A DNA stretch of 64,000 nucleotides from Brachionus plicatilis. Its lineage: Eukaryota; Rotifera; Eurotatoria; Ploima; Brachionidae. Positions 21,801-31,745 of this stretch are shown one piece after another. How positions within the stretch are numbered: position 1 is the stretch's first letter; every line of letters begins with the position of its first letter. The stretch spans positions 984,883 to 1,048,882 of the forward strand of contig QEOQ01000316.1 of assembly GCA_010279815.1 (NCBI GenBank). The letters are read 5' to 3'. Below the pieces are notes generated by a model. It was given only the letters and a program-made list of their open reading frames with translations, had not been told where the DNA came from and made no database searches. The position numbers were made by a program, and so were the translations under genes.

Positions 21801-24800
21801 GGTATTTGGTGTATGTACTTGTAGATTGACTTGGCTAGTTTTGGTGCGCGCACCAATTCGCCGATTTCGTGCGCTTCCATGTCATAGAAACGCTCCCATG
21901 GTATGTTGCGTTTTTCGATTTTTTTCACCACTTCGTCCGGGATCTTTCTGAATTGCCTTAGGGGACACATGCTCTGCCACATGCGTCTATCGATCATTTT
22001 TGACAAGTTCAAACATTTGTCTGTCAACTGGGCCCAGCCGCGATGCAACGCTATTTCGAAGAGAGCGCGCACAAGCCGATTGGCCGACTGGGTTATGAAG
22101 ACCATGTCGGACATGAGCGCGTAGCCGTCCAGCTTCAGCTGCGATATGTACGCCTGCAGAAGAACGTTGCATTTGGCCGACGACTCGTCTATGCTGTCCT
22201 TGATGGGCACGGGCACTCGTTCGAGCAGTTTGCTCAGCTCGAGCTTTTCTTCTTCGCGCACACTCAAATGCTTGAATTCGGAGCTGAGCGAAAAAACGCG
22301 AAACAACTCGATTTCGGACAGAGTGGCCTTGAGCAACACGTTATAGACTTGCATGGACTCGTTGGTGCAGTAGTAGTGGGAGGCGATGCGGCCCAGCTCC
22401 GTCGACTGAAACATGCCCGTTTTGCGCTCGTACCGCACCAAATTGTTCTTGTCCAGTTGAATGGCGGCCGAGTGTATGAGATCGGCACAGCGCTGCTCCA
22501 GTTTGGCGTCGCTCTTCTTCTCGTCAATCGAACAGCCGTACAAAGCCGGCTCGTTGAGCATGCGCACATACAAATACGTGTATTTGAGCCATTGGACGGC
22601 GTCTTTGGCGCTGTGAACGGTGCCCAGCACTATTTCGGCGTTTAAATTGTCGACAAGCTTGGAAATTAGCTGCGATTCGATGGGCAATTGTTGATTTTGC
22701 ACGGACAAATAGAACTGTAGCTCGGCATGACTGGTCAGCAAGATGCCGACGCCTTTTGTGTCGTATTGGGGACGACCGGCCCGGCCCAGCATTTGCAGGA
22801 CGTCTAGTGCGCCCAGCTCGACCCATCGTCCCTTCTCGGGACTGTACACTTGAGTGCCCTTGATGATGACTGTGTGCGCCGGTAAATTGACGCCCCACGC
22901 CAGCGTTGACGTCGACACAAGCACTTGGATGTGTCGATCGGCGAACAAGTCCTCGACTAGTGTTCGATCGACCCGGTTCATGCCCGCGTGGTGAATGGCA
23001 AAACCGTACGGCAGTAGTTCTTTTAGCTCGCCGTTTTTCACCTGTTCGCTCTCGTTCTTCAGTATTTCCATGCTGGCCGTGCTCTTCACCAAATCGACAA
23101 TGGTCTCTTTGTCAATGCATTGATCGCGGAGTGCGCGCGCTGTCTTTGCTGTTTCTTTACGCGAATGAACGAACACAAGCACTTGGCTCTTGTTTGCCAC
23201 GCTCTCCATCACTTTTTCGTACACAAGCTCGTTCATTATTTGAAAGCGTTTGAGCGCTTTTTTCTCCGTGATGCCAATGTACTGTTGTTCGAGCGGCACC
23301 GGTCGGTATGTGTTGTCAAAAAAGAACAAGCCGCACTCCAAATTAACGCGCATAAACAGTGCCACGTCTTTGTAATTGGGCAGAGTGGCGCTCAGGCCGA
23401 CCAGACGCACGTCCTCCTGGCTCGCTTGCATGTTGCGCACCGTTCTCGCCACAATGCACTCGAGAACGGGTCCGCGTTCGTCGTGCAACAAGTGAATTTC
23501 GTCAATGATCAACAAGCGAACTAGCTGTGTGTAGGTACGGTCGCCGGACTTGCGCGTTATTATGTCCCATTTTTCCGGCGTGCACACAATCACTTGGGTC
23601 TGGCCTATTTGTTCTTTGCTCAATTGAACGTCGCCAGTCAACTCGGCCACTTTTATATTGTACTTGGCCAACCGTTTGCCAAAGCTGCCCACCATTTCTT
23701 GCACCAGTGATTTGAGTGGCGCCACGTACACAATCTTGAATTGGTCCACGTTTATTTGGCCGGTGGACGCGTCCACATGCTTGCCTATTTCTCGCATCAT
23801 GCACAACAGTGCTGTGTTGGTCTTGCCCGCGCCCGTCGGCGCACATATCAACAAATTTTCGTCTGTTTCAAGGGCCGCCTTGTGCACTCGCGACTGCACC
23901 AAATTCAACGATTTGAATCCTTCGAATGCGGCCTGCGCGTACTTTGGCAATTTGTCCACAGGCATCAATTGATCAGCGGTCGGCTGACGCGGTCTCTGCG
24001 CCGGCACATGCACTTCCTCGTAGCCCTTTTTCTGTTTTCTGAACGAGCCCTCGGGCAACTGACACTTTTTGTTGGCCATCAAATGACCGCCAGCATTAAA
24101 CGCCAAATCGTCCAAATTGAGCACATGCTTGCCATTCCAATCGGACTCTGTCGCTGCGCTCGTCGAACCGTTCTCTTCTTCATACTGTTGTTGGTGAGCG
24201 GCTCGTTTTAGCTTGGCTGCTGCTTGACGATCGCGTTCCAACTGGACCAAGTCTTTTTTCTGCTCGTCCACGCTCAATGCGGCCAGTATTTTGCTCAAAT
24301 GGGGCACTGCTCTCATTTGGCTTTCGATTTGCTGTCGCTGCTCGTCGCTCTGAGCATTGGCCAGCAAGTGACAGTAGAGAATGGTGGAGCGATTGCAACG
24401 CAGCAGTTTGATCAAATCGAACTGATTGAAGCCGAGCAAAAGGACTAGCCGGTTCTCGAGGTCGCGTTCGTCCGACGCTTCGCCCAGTATGTCCACTATT
24501 TCTTTGACTTTTGTCTGCGCTTGTGTCGCGTCGTCCACATAGATTTTGGACAATTTGCGCTGCAGCCAAAACGCGTCTATTTCGTGTGCCCGCACAGCCC
24601 ATGTCTTTGAATGAGCGGCCGTGTCGCCTAGCTGCTGCGCTTGGCCCTGCTGGATTGTGTTGTCTTTGTCCTGGTCATTTTGGTCGTCGTCGTCGTCGTC
24701 AATTTCGCTCAAGTCGTTGACGCCCGCCTCGTCGTTTTGGTCGTCGTCGTCTTCGTCGTCATCGTCGTCCTCGATCATCACTTTGACTCCGATCGTTTCG

Positions 24801-25399
24801 TCAATGTCCTGATCTTGGTTCATTTTGGCGTCCAGATCCAGTGTCCAGTCGCTTATTTTCTTGCCCAAATTGACCAGCTGAGAGAACTTTTCGTCGGGCA
24901 GCGAGCCCAGCAGCGCTTCGACTTGCCGCTTTCGCTCTCGGTCTTTTATTGTGTCGTCTTTGAGCGTGATCAGCACTTCGTCGGCAGCGCCGCCGAGAAT
25001 GTCGCGCGGCTGGTCGCCAATGCAGTCCTGGATAAAGCTGAGCATTATTTCGTATGTTTGCCGTGTCTCCTGGGTCTGCGGCCGGTACATGATGGACGAC
25101 GAGTCCTCGAACTCCTCGCTCAATATGCTCTGGCCTTTGTACTTGTTTATGTCCGACTTGCCGGTGCCGCCTCTTGGCTCCGCTTTTCGCGCTTTTTTTG
25201 TTTCTTCTTGGTGCTTGGGCCGAGTGCGCTCGTAGCGGTCGCCCATGCGCACCGACAAATCGCTCGGTGTCAGCGACAACACCTCGCCAGTCGGCTCGTT
25301 CCGGTCTATTTTTTCTATTAGATCCTTGTTCGGATTTATGACTAGATTTGAATTTGATTTGTATTCATATTGTAGGCGTCTTGCTGCTTCGTCAGCCAT
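18887..25399 (-). CDS. SNRNP200: BRR2 / SNRNP200, U5 snRNP 200-kDa spliceosomal helicase
   Basis: One uninterrupted frame of 2170 residues; animal BRR2 is about 2140. The N-terminus [20 protein letters not shown] and the PTGEVLSL block match the family, followed by a very acidic Asp stretch (about 210-240). Two Ski2-like helicase cassettes each carry a Sec63 unit. Cassette 1 has Walker A APTGAGKT (about 520), DEIH (about 631), SATLPNY and [12 protein letters not shown]. Cassette 2 has Walker A APTGSGKT (about 1367), DELH (about 1470), SSSVANAKD and QMCGRANRP. The protein unwinds U4/U6 during spliceosome activation, cassette 1 being the active motor in known orthologs. Cassette 2 departs from the usual motifs (STPINWDII where TPEKWDI is usual), in line with a non-catalytic role. 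The gene has no intron over 6.5 kb and is much GC-richer than its neighbours, which produces long meaningless antisense frames. Confidence 0.97.
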   Translation of the reverse strand: MADEAARRLQYEYKSNSNLVINPNKDLIEKIDRNEPTGEVLSLTPSDLSVRMGDRYERTRPKHQEETKKARKAEPRGGTGKSDINKYKGQSILSEEFEDSSSIMYRPQTQETRQTYEIMLSFIQDCIGDQPRDILGGAADEVLITLKDDTIKDRERKRQVEALLGSLPDEKFSQLVNLGKKISDWTLDLDAKMNQDQDIDETIGVKVMIEDDDDDEDDDDQNDEAGVNDLSEIDDDDDDQNDQDKDNTIQQGQAQQLGDTAAHSKTWAVRAHEIDAFWLQRKLSKIYVDDATQAQTKVKEIVDILGEASDERDLENRLVLLLGFNQFDLIKLLRCNRSTILYCHLLANAQSDEQRQQIESQMRAVPHLSKILAALSVDEQKKDLVQLERDRQAAAKLKRAAHQQQYEEENGSTSAATESDWNGKHVLNLDDLAFNAGGHLMANKKCQLPEGSFRKQKKGYEEVHVPAQRPRQPTADQLMPVDKLPKYAQAAFEGFKSLNLVQSRVHKAALETDENLLICAPTGAGKTNTALLCMMREIGKHVDASTGQINVDQFKIVYVAPLKSLVQEMVGSFGKRLAKYNIKVAELTGDVQLSKEQIGQTQVIVCTPEKWDIITRKSGDRTYTQLVRLLIIDEIHLLHDERGPVLECIVARTVRNMQASQEDVRLVGLSATLPNYKDVALFMRVNLECGLFFFDNTYRPVPLEQQYIGITEKKALKRFQIMNELVYEKVMESVANKSQVLVFVHSRKETAKTARALRDQCIDKETIVDLVKSTASMEILKNESEQVKNGELKELLPYGFAIHHAGMNRVDRTLVEDLFADRHIQVLVSTSTLAWGVNLPAHTVIIKGTQVYSPEKGRWVELGALDVLQMLGRAGRPQYDTKGVGILLTSHAELQFYLSVQNQQLPIESQLISKLVDNLNAEIVLGTVHSAKDAVQWLKYTYLYVRMLNEPALYGCSIDEKKSDAKLEQRCADLIHSAAIQLDKNNLVRYERKTGMFQSTELGRIASHYYCTNESMQVYNVLLKATLSEIELFRVFSLSSEFKHLSVREEEKLELSKLLERVPVPIKDSIDESSAKCNVLLQAYISQLKLDGYALMSDMVFITQSANRLVRALFEIALHRGWAQLTDKCLNLSKMIDRRMWQSMCPLRQFRKIPDEVVKKIEKRNIPWERFYDMEAHEIGELVRAPKLAKSIYKYIHQIPKLELTVHILPITRSTLKVELVIQPDFEWDERVHDQAQSFWIFVEDVDSEIIMHHEFFLLKSKYAHDEHTIKFYVPVLDPLPPQYFIRCVSDRWIASDTQLPVSFRHLILPEKYVPPTELLDLQPLPISALRNPAFESLYSTHFDFFNAIQTQVFNAVYNTDENVFVGAPTGSGKTIIAEFAILRLFNQHQHNAKCVYIAGKQELCDAVQRQWEAKFADKKVVMLTGETSTDLKLLAKGNVIVSTPINWDIISRRWKQRKQVQSVQLFIVDELHLIGGEHGPVLEIICSRMRYISSQIERNIRLLALSSSVANAKDLAQWLYCNSTSTFNFHPNVRPLPLQVHIQGFNITHNATRLVAMAKPVFQCIQRHAVNQKPVIVFVPSRKQAKVTAVDMVTYSVAAMANAQMLDNQAMLSSSKFCHVPGEQLEPIVDKLDDKTLKETLSNGVGYVHEGTSDLDRRIVQKLFESGAIQIVVCSRNLCWSLQIHSYLVIIMDTQFYNGQEHAYEDYAISDILQMCGRANRPLVDTDSKVVLMCQTAKKNFYKKFLYEPLPVESHLDKCLHDHFNAEIVTKTIENKQDAVDYLTWTLLYRRMTQNPNYYRLTGVTHRHLSDHLSELVESTLTDLEHSKCIAIEDEIDVSPINLGMIAAYYYINYRTIELFSKTLTSKTKIRSLLDIVASAAEFEHLAIRHHEDTLLKQISLKLPSKLDTKAKFNDPHVKANVLLQSHLSRVALSAELQQDLNDILIVCVRLIQACVDVLSTNGWLSPALAAMELSQMCTQAMWNKDSYLKQLPHFTSDVIERCKQKNIESIFDIMDMEDDDRNELLQMNNSKLADVAKFCNRYPNIEMSYEIEDKEHIETNGQVNVIVNLEREDEVSGPVIAPLFPQKKDENWWVVMGDTKTNTLLGIKRLTLTQKAKVKLDFAAPANSGSYSYTLYLMSDSYMGCDQEYKLQIDVAKSAKKQDSNGSP

Positions 25400-25857
25400 T
25401 CTTTTCTCTTTATCTAAAAAGTCAATTTAGTCAACAATGTGCTATATTTATATGAGGAGTTTTTTTTTTTTATTATTTTTTTTTTTTTTAACAACAGATA
25501 AATCACTTGAACGTTTGGAAAAGAAGTTTTTTTTTTTTTGCAATCGATTGAGCAATTTTTTTTCTCAACTAAATAAAAAAGCTTAGGATTTAATTGTGTT
25601 TCAGATGAAAAGGAAATTTTTTTTTTTTTATTTTTTTCTCTTTTTTTTTGTTTGCTTATACAAATATAAGGTTATTTTAAAATAGTTGATTTTTAAATTT
25701 TTTTTTCGAATTTTTGATCGCTCTTAAAATGACATAACTAAATTTACATTTGAAAAAAAAATTTTTTTTTTTTTACTCACAATCACCAGCAATGAGATAG
25801 TTGGTCAAAAGCCAAGGTCGAGTCTGGACATTGACTTTAATTTTTTTTAATAAAGTG
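25400..25857. other. BRR2 upstream region with poly-T tracts
   Basis: On the minus strand the ATG is preceded by TTGACTTTTTAG with 14 nt of leader, an acceptor-like signal. Further upstream are many T homopolymers. No gene. Confidence 0.4.
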
Positions 25858-26221
25858 GGCATTGTGAAATTCAAAAACAAACTGAACAAAAATTCTTCCT
25901 TTTATGATGAATTAAAATTAAAGTTAAAAAAATATACTTAAAAAAATACTGCAACAAAGTTCAACATGCTTTGTGGCACCTTTTTTTTCTTAAAATAATT
26001 TTTCTCAAGTTTTATTAAGACAAAAAATTAAATATCAATAAGATTTGAATTGATTATTGGTTTAATTTACTTAAAAAAGAGAAAATAATGACTTTATTTT
26101 AGGTGCAAAAACTATGTTGCACATTGTTTCATTATTTTTTAAAGTATATTTTATTAACTTTAATTTTAATTCATCATAAAAGGAAGAATTTTTGTTCAAT
26201 TTGTATTTGAATTTCACAATA
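25858..26221. mobile_element. hAT-like MITE, about 365 bp
   Basis: The left end GGCATTGTGAAATTCAAAAA and the right end, reading GGTATTGTGAAATTCAAATA on the minus strand, are inverted repeats. Internal arms run on through GAACAAAAATTCTTCC and its partner GGAAGAATTTTTGTTC. Flanks AATAAAGT and AATAAAAT fit an 8-bp duplication with one change. The interior has TGCACATTG- and GTGGCACC-type sequence shared with the 5409-6278 element. No ORF of its own. Confidence 0.65.
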
Positions 26222-26364
26222 CCAATAAAATCAGGACCAAAGTTATTTTTTTTAATTTTAAACGGCACTTTTTTGGGTTCTTATTTAGTTGGCCGCTAAA
26301 ATAGCTACCTGGAGCGGCAAAAAATCTTTTTTTATGAGTTTTTTATGAATTTTTTTTTATGAGT

Positions 26365-26665
26365 AAAAATCAAGTCTTAACTTGACTTGATTTTTTTATC
26401 AGTAAAAAGCTAAATAATTACTTGAGTTGATGTTTTGTTTGAGTTCATCTTTACTAAATTATAGTTTTTGTAAAAATTTAATTTGAATTTTTTTTTCTCT
26501 AAAATCTCTTAAACGTTTACATTTTTAATTGAATCATTTCTCTAACAAAAAAATTAAAAACTATTTAAAAATACATGGAAAAAATCGTTGAAAATGTTAC
26601 TGGAAAAGATAAATCACCCAAAAAATCTAGGAAAAATCAAGTCAAGTCTAAACTTGACTTGAGGA
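26365..26665. repeat. inverted repeat built on CAAGTC/GACTTG motifs
   Basis: AAAATCAAGTC-TTAACTTGACTTGA (26366-26391) and AAAAATCAAGTCAAGTCTAAACTTGACTTGAG (26633-26664) are palindromic blocks in inverse relation with a gene-free interval. They resemble the CAAGTCA repeats next to the assembly gap at 60.7 kb. Possibly a small transposon; boundaries uncertain. Confidence 0.35.
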
Positions 26666-26719
26666 ACAACTCTGTTTGACTGATTTTAAAAAATTATTTA
26701 ACATAGTAATTTTAAGGTG

Positions 26720-26892
26720 AAATCGCCTTCAAATTCACCAGATTTAAACCCCGTAGAGATGGTATGGCATGAAATGAAAATTTTCATCAACGATAAAGAA
26801 CCAAGAAATGAAAATGATGTTTTGAAATAAATTTTTGAATTTCAAAAAAATCTCACACCTGATAAATCCAAGAAATATATTTACCTCTTATA
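26720..26892 (+). pseudogene. Tc1/mariner transposase C-terminal relic
   Basis: The + strand reads SPDLNPVEMVWHEMK followed by a few more residues, a stop, and then a Pro/Lys-rich tail (LTPDKSKKYI). SPDLNPIE-x-x-W is the hallmark block containing the last acidic residue of the Tc1/mariner DDE/D catalytic triad. Upstream catalytic parts are absent and the frame is broken, so this is a dead fragment. Confidence 0.8.
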
Positions 26893-26896
26893 AAAG

Positions 26897-27129
26897 GGTT
26901 TTGTGAAATTCAGTACAAAAAAGAACAGAAAAAAATTGAATAACTTTTTTCTAAAGTTTTAAACTTAATTCTGTAAGTGCAACATTCAAAGTTGCATAAA
27001 ATATCAAGGTCTGCTAGTTTAGCAGTTTAGAGTTCTGCATTCACAGAATTAATTTTAAACTTTTAGAAAAAAAGTTACTTAATTTTTTTACACTTTGTTC
27101 TGTTCTTTTGTACTGAACTTCACAAAACC
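26897..27129. mobile_element. 233-bp hairpin MITE
   Basis: Ends GGTTTTGTGAAATTCAGTAC and, on the minus strand, GGTTTTGTGAAGTTCAGTAC are near-perfect terminal inverted repeats. The arms run on for about 85 bp to ATTCTGT and ACAGAAT. Flanks TATAAAAG and TAAAAAAA are a weak 8-bp duplication. It abuts the mariner relic. No ORF. Confidence 0.65.
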
Positions 27130-28087
27130 TAAAAAAAGTAAAATTCCAAATTCTATATTATAAAGTATCATTAACATATTAATTACAATATAAAAAAGGT
27201 ATTTGAGATTATTATTCAAAAGGATCATGATTGCTCAAGCTATTAATTGCATTAAAAATATTTCAACAAATAAAAGTGTTATGTTACAAATTTTATTGTT
27301 TTTTAGATTTTTTTTTTTTTACCAGATTTTACCAAAATTTCCCTGTAAAATTTTGGATTTTACCAATTTTTACGTAAAAAATGGCAAAAAATTAAGAAGA
27401 TAAAATTGAACAAAAAAAAATTCAGAAGTCAAATCGTATTTTTAACAAAATTTTATGAAAAACAGCAAAATTTGAGATTTTTTTGGCATTTTTGGATTTT
27501 ACATAATTTTCGTAAAATTTGGTTAATTTACTATTTTTTACAATTCTTGTTTTAAATTTACGTATTTTTGCACAAAATTACTTTTTACGTAAATATGGAT
27601 CCTATTATCAAATCACTACTGTAAATGAAAAATATTTAATATTTTAAAATTGTCAAACAGACAAATTGGAAATAAATAAATATTTTAACTCAGTAACTTA
27701 TTAACTTTATTTAATAAATTTAAAAACCTAAGCTTTTGCACTTATATTTTGTTTTTGTTTTTTGTGTAAAAATTCACAATGCCTTGGAAAGTTTATGTGG
27801 GTAAGGGATGATGATCTCAAAACTGAAACGCTTTTTCAACTATGCCTTGGTAGACAGCAAGTATTTCATCTGAGTAATTTTGGAAAAAAATAATGATAAA
27901 GCTAATGCAATGAATTGACAGCTGATGCAAAAGCTTACTTTTGCTATTTTTGGCCAAATAAATTTTCTTCTTATTCAAAAACACTAAATCTAGACTAAAT
28001 AATGAGAAAAAATATATGTGCATACACAATTACATTTTTCCATTAGTTTTAACTAAGTGCTCGCCCTGAAATTTACCAAGAATTTTA
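27130..28087. other. AT-rich intergenic region
   Basis: Repeated TTTTACG, ACGTAAAA and ATTTTACC-like motifs between 27300 and 27600 suggest an eroded repeat. Weak frames at 27203-27403 (+) and 27817-28029 (-) are low complexity and not supported as genes. Confidence 0.35.
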
Positions 28088-28467
28088 GGCAATTTGAAGT
28101 TTATGATCAATTTTTGATGCTCAAAATGATCAAATTAAACTAAAACTGTTAAATAAATTGTTATTTCTTAATAGAAATAATGCAGAAATACATTTTTGGA
28201 TTTAGCATACTATGATAAATAAAAAAATAAACTTTGCAATATCAAAATGCACAACGCAGAATGCACACCATCGAAATTATGCTATTCTAAGTGGATAATT
28301 TTTTGCAGACTTTTGTAGATTTTACCTTTAGATTTGACAAAGTATGTTTAAACCAAAAATTTACCAAAAATTACGCTATTTCTATTAAAAATTAAAATTT
28401 ATTTTATAGTTTTATTTTAATTTGATCATTTTGAGCATCAAAAATTGATCATAAACTTCAACTTTCC
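28088..28467. mobile_element. hAT-like MITE with a perfect 8-bp target duplication
   Basis: 380 bp flanked on both sides by GAATTTTA (28080-28087 and 28468-28475). Terminal inverted repeats begin GGCAATTTGAAGTTTATGATC on the left and GGAAAGTTGAAGTTTATGATC on the minus-strand right. The arms continue almost perfectly through ATTTTTGATGCTCAAAATGATC. No coding frame, so it must have been mobilised in trans. Confidence 0.85.
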
Positions 28468-29222
28468 GAATTTTATAATAATTTTTATCAATAGGAATGG
28501 ATTATATCAAAAGTCAAATTCTAAAGTCTGACATACTTGTTCATGAATTTTGGTCATCTAAAACATCAATTATGTCATTTTGTCATCATCGGTGCTTCTT
28601 GTGTTAAGTTCTCGTTAGTAATATTTTTAAACTTTGGGAAAATATGTAAAATTTATCAAAAGTGCCTAGTTAACCTCAATCTTTGATCATTTTAGCTGCT
28701 GACATTTTCGATGATGTTTCAGTTAAAATCATAGAAAAATTCACATTGAATTCTTTTGTCGGTGGTCAAGTATGTTATTTATGTTCAGAATGTATTTTAA
28801 TTATATTCAAATACATTCATAAAAAAGTTTTTTATCAATACTTCAAGAGAGATGCGTTTTCTTTTTTGTTGGGACTAAATTAATTTTCATTCATCTTTAA
28901 TAAATCCAGTAAGACTTATCAGATAAAAAAGAAATTTTAAATTCTTGATTTGACCATTTTATTTAAAAGAAACTGTTTTAATTAGATTTAAAAAACAAAA
29001 ATTTTTTTGAACAAAGAGTACTAATTTTAAGTTATAATCGACAAATAAGAATAAATAATTACAAAAATTTGGACTTGTAAATTATTCTCATACAATAATA
29101 ATAACCATAAAAATTGCGATCAGAAAAATAGGGAAAGAAGTTTATCAGATTTAATTTTACTTTTTTAAGATTTATTTATTTGCTTGTCGAGCTTAAGCCC
29201 TTCAGATTAGGGATGTTTTTCT
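28468..29222. other. AT-rich intergenic region
   Basis: A weak 66-codon frame at 28683-28883 (+) starts behind a TTTTAG and has a few Cys, but it has no recognisable family and is not called. Nothing else was seen. Confidence 0.35.
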
Positions 29223-29455
29223 AGCAAAGTAAAATTTTTGATCAAATTTCAAGCGCTCAATCTTGCTCAAACATTTTTAAATGCGCAATTAAATTTCATC
29301 GCAGATTTTTAATTTTTTTAATATTTCAAAGCTTTATTTTTAAACTTTTGAAAAAGGATTGTAATTTATAAAAATGCAATGAAATTTATTTGCGCATTTA
29401 AAAATTTTTGAGCAATATTGAGCGCTTGAAATTTGATCAAAATTTTTACTTTGCT
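29223..29455. mobile_element. hairpin MITE with a perfect 8-bp target duplication (AGCAAAG family)
   Basis: 233 bp flanked by GTTTTTCT on both sides (29215-29222, 29456-29463). Inverted ends start AGCAAAGTAAAA; arms of about 80 bp include GATCAAATTTCAAGCGCTCAA and GCGCATTTAAAAATTTTTGA. Its termini differ from the GGCAT-type elements, so this is a separate family, probably also hAT-driven given the 8-bp duplication. Confidence 0.85.
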
Positions 29456-31460
29456 GTTTTTCTTAGCTTATTTAGATACCAATTTTGTTTCTATAAAATA
29501 GTCAGGTTAATGTTAAACATTAAACTTATTTTAATTTTTAAAAAATTTACGAATTTAGTTAATCTGAAGGAATTCTAGCTCAGTTAAGATTCCAAAATAA
29601 AAAAACAAATAAAAATAATATTAAATAAGCAAATCAACTTTTTTTTATATAAAAATTAAATTATAATACACTTTTTTCTTATAAATTTATTATTAAAATT
29701 GATATATGATACCAAAATTTCAAATAAAAAAATATGAAATTATTGGAAAAATGGACTTTTAATAAGAAAAGACGGTTTTTATAATGAAAAAATGATGCAA
29801 AAGATCTTTTTCTTTTAATATTATCTGATTATAATTAATGTTTTTATAAAAATGTAAACATATGATCCCAGTACATGCCAAAATCTGGAAAATTAGCAAT
29901 CTTCATTCGATTGTAATAATTTACCATTTACTTGTTTGCTGTTTTTTTTTCTATCGGGTTCAAGCCGATAAAATCACTCAAGAAATCACTCATACTAAAA
30001 AATTATCATTTAAAGGTGGTTTTAAAGAAATTTTTGGTTTTTAATTTTTTTAACTTGAAAAAGTTCCAACGATAGGTTTTAAATTGTTTTGGTTTTGAAA
30101 GAACTCCAACAAAAAAATTAATTTTGATAAATTTACAATATTTATATGATGACTTAATGAATTTTGAATAAAAATTTGCATCTGCTTTAATTTTTAAACT
30201 AAAATCTATTTGATTACTTTTTTGTTAATAATTATCAAAGTGTTATAGACTACTTCAAGAAAATTAAAAATTATTGCTAAAAAGTTTTTTATAAAGTTTG
30301 CTTTTTAATTTGAACTAAATTAAGAATGTTAAATACTTCAAAAATTTTAAATCTTTTTGATTATAAATTGAGATAGCATGATTAAATTTTTTCTCAAGTA
30401 TCAAATATTATATTCTGCTATTGATCACACCATTTCACAATCCCGACTTTCAAGATTTTCGCTATTTATCTTTTTTTTAAAAAAAAATTATAAAATTTAA
30501 AATAATAATAAAGGAGAATACGCAATCTATTTGATAGGGAAAAATCTTTCTCATAAAAATTAATGTAGTCTAATTAACTTTTGAAATATTTATTATGCAA
30601 AGACTTTTTCTCATTTAACTCCCCTGACGAACCGAGATTAGTTTATTAGCCTTATGGTTTCTAAAAAACTGCTAAGGAGTAAGATGCATATATGAATTTT
30701 TATAAAAAAAAATTTGATAAAATAGCTTTGAATTTTTAGACTGTATTTAAAACATCTAAAAGATATAATTTATTCTAAAAATTTTTCTTCTCTTATTTGC
30801 TGATATTAGATTTAAGTTCCTTTTTCATTTTTATTTAAAAAATTTATGTCTTTTAGATTAATGGTAAACTTAAATAATAAATAATTTATTGAAAGTCTTT
30901 TTTTTTTCAAAATAAATTCATAAATCATGACAAAAATCCGACTCAATTAATTATTCAGAAATAACTATTTTCACTAGAATTCAGACTAATAACTTTTTGA
31001 TGCTGATAAAAGTTTTCAGTTTGATTTTTTTATATTAAATTAAATTTTTTTTTAAATAAAACTAATTTTATTTTATTATTGCTTATTTTCTTATTCAGAC
31101 AATAAAATGAAAACTGTAATGTCTTCTAAAACTAGAAAAAACGCTTTTTGATTTTTGTGGAACAAAAAAATTATAATATCTTTAAAATAGATTTATGCTC
31201 TAGCTAATTCAAAATTCATTAATAAAAAAAAAGATTCTTCTACTCAAAAAATTACTAATAGACTAAAAGTCCATCATGCTATCCCTCAGGCTTTCAATTT
31301 ATACATATAATTGCTAGATAATTTTTCACATTTTTTTAAAAATTCATAAATATTTACAATAATAATTATAAAATTCTGATTGAAAATTTATGAATTCTTT
31401 GTTTAATTATCATTAATTTAACAATGTTTGAAATGATTGAATCGATAATAAATCATACAG
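29456..31460. other. gene-poor AT-rich region upstream of the tRNA/SLC7 block
   Basis: About 2 kb without a supported gene. The 60-codon frame at 29862-30044 (+) is not convincing. The only structure noted is the tRNA-like relic at 31261-31290. Confidence 0.35.
31261..31290 (-). pseudogene. tRNA-Arg-like fragment (relic)
   Basis: Read on the minus strand, GGGATAGCATGATGGACTTT corresponds to the D-arm to anticodon-arm part of the nearby tRNA-Arg (GTGGATAGCGCGATGGACTT) with few changes. No acceptor stem or T arm was found around it, so it is at most a decayed piece. Confidence 0.4.
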
Positions 31461-31533
31461 GCCCCCATAGCGCAGTGGATAGCGCGATGGACTTCTAATC
31501 CATAGGTCGAGGGTTCGATCCCCTCTGGGGGTG
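31461..31533 (+). tRNA. tRNA-Arg(UCU)
   Basis: 73 nt fold into a complete cloverleaf: acceptor stem GCCCCCA with TGGGGGT (first pair G-U), D-arm GCGC/GCGC, anticodon stem ATGGA/TCCAT around loop CTTCTAA (anticodon TCT, reads AGA), and T-arm GAGGG TTCGATC CCCTC. The discriminator base is G. There is no intron, and T6 about 3 nt downstream can terminate RNA polymerase III. A and B box internal promoter sequences are intact. An identical gene in inverse orientation lies at 33857-33929. Confidence 0.97.
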
Positions 31534-31745
31534 AAATTTTTTATCTTCTCTAAAATAAAAAGCATATTTTCAGTTATTTTTGAATTTATTAACCTAGGCT
31601 TTAGAAACACGTTTTATAGGCTTTTGCAGATGCTGAAATTTTTCCAGTCCGTAGCCGAATCAAATGAAATTTATTCAAATATATTTAGAGAAATAAAAAT
31701 ATTCATAATTTTTAGCAGAATAATAAAATATATTTTTAAGAATCG

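Noticed and set aside
19226..25430. Many open frames on the + strand opposite BRR2, and - strand frames in other registers
   Set aside because: They are shadows of a GC-rich, long coding sequence; none has recognisable domains, and the minus-strand BRR2 frame explains the region completely.
26071..26268. 65-codon minus-strand frame
   Set aside because: Lies mostly within the arm of the 25858-26221 MITE and is low complexity.
28683..28883. 66-codon frame with several Cys
   Set aside because: No family, no supporting splice partner and no codon bias; chance is the simpler explanation.
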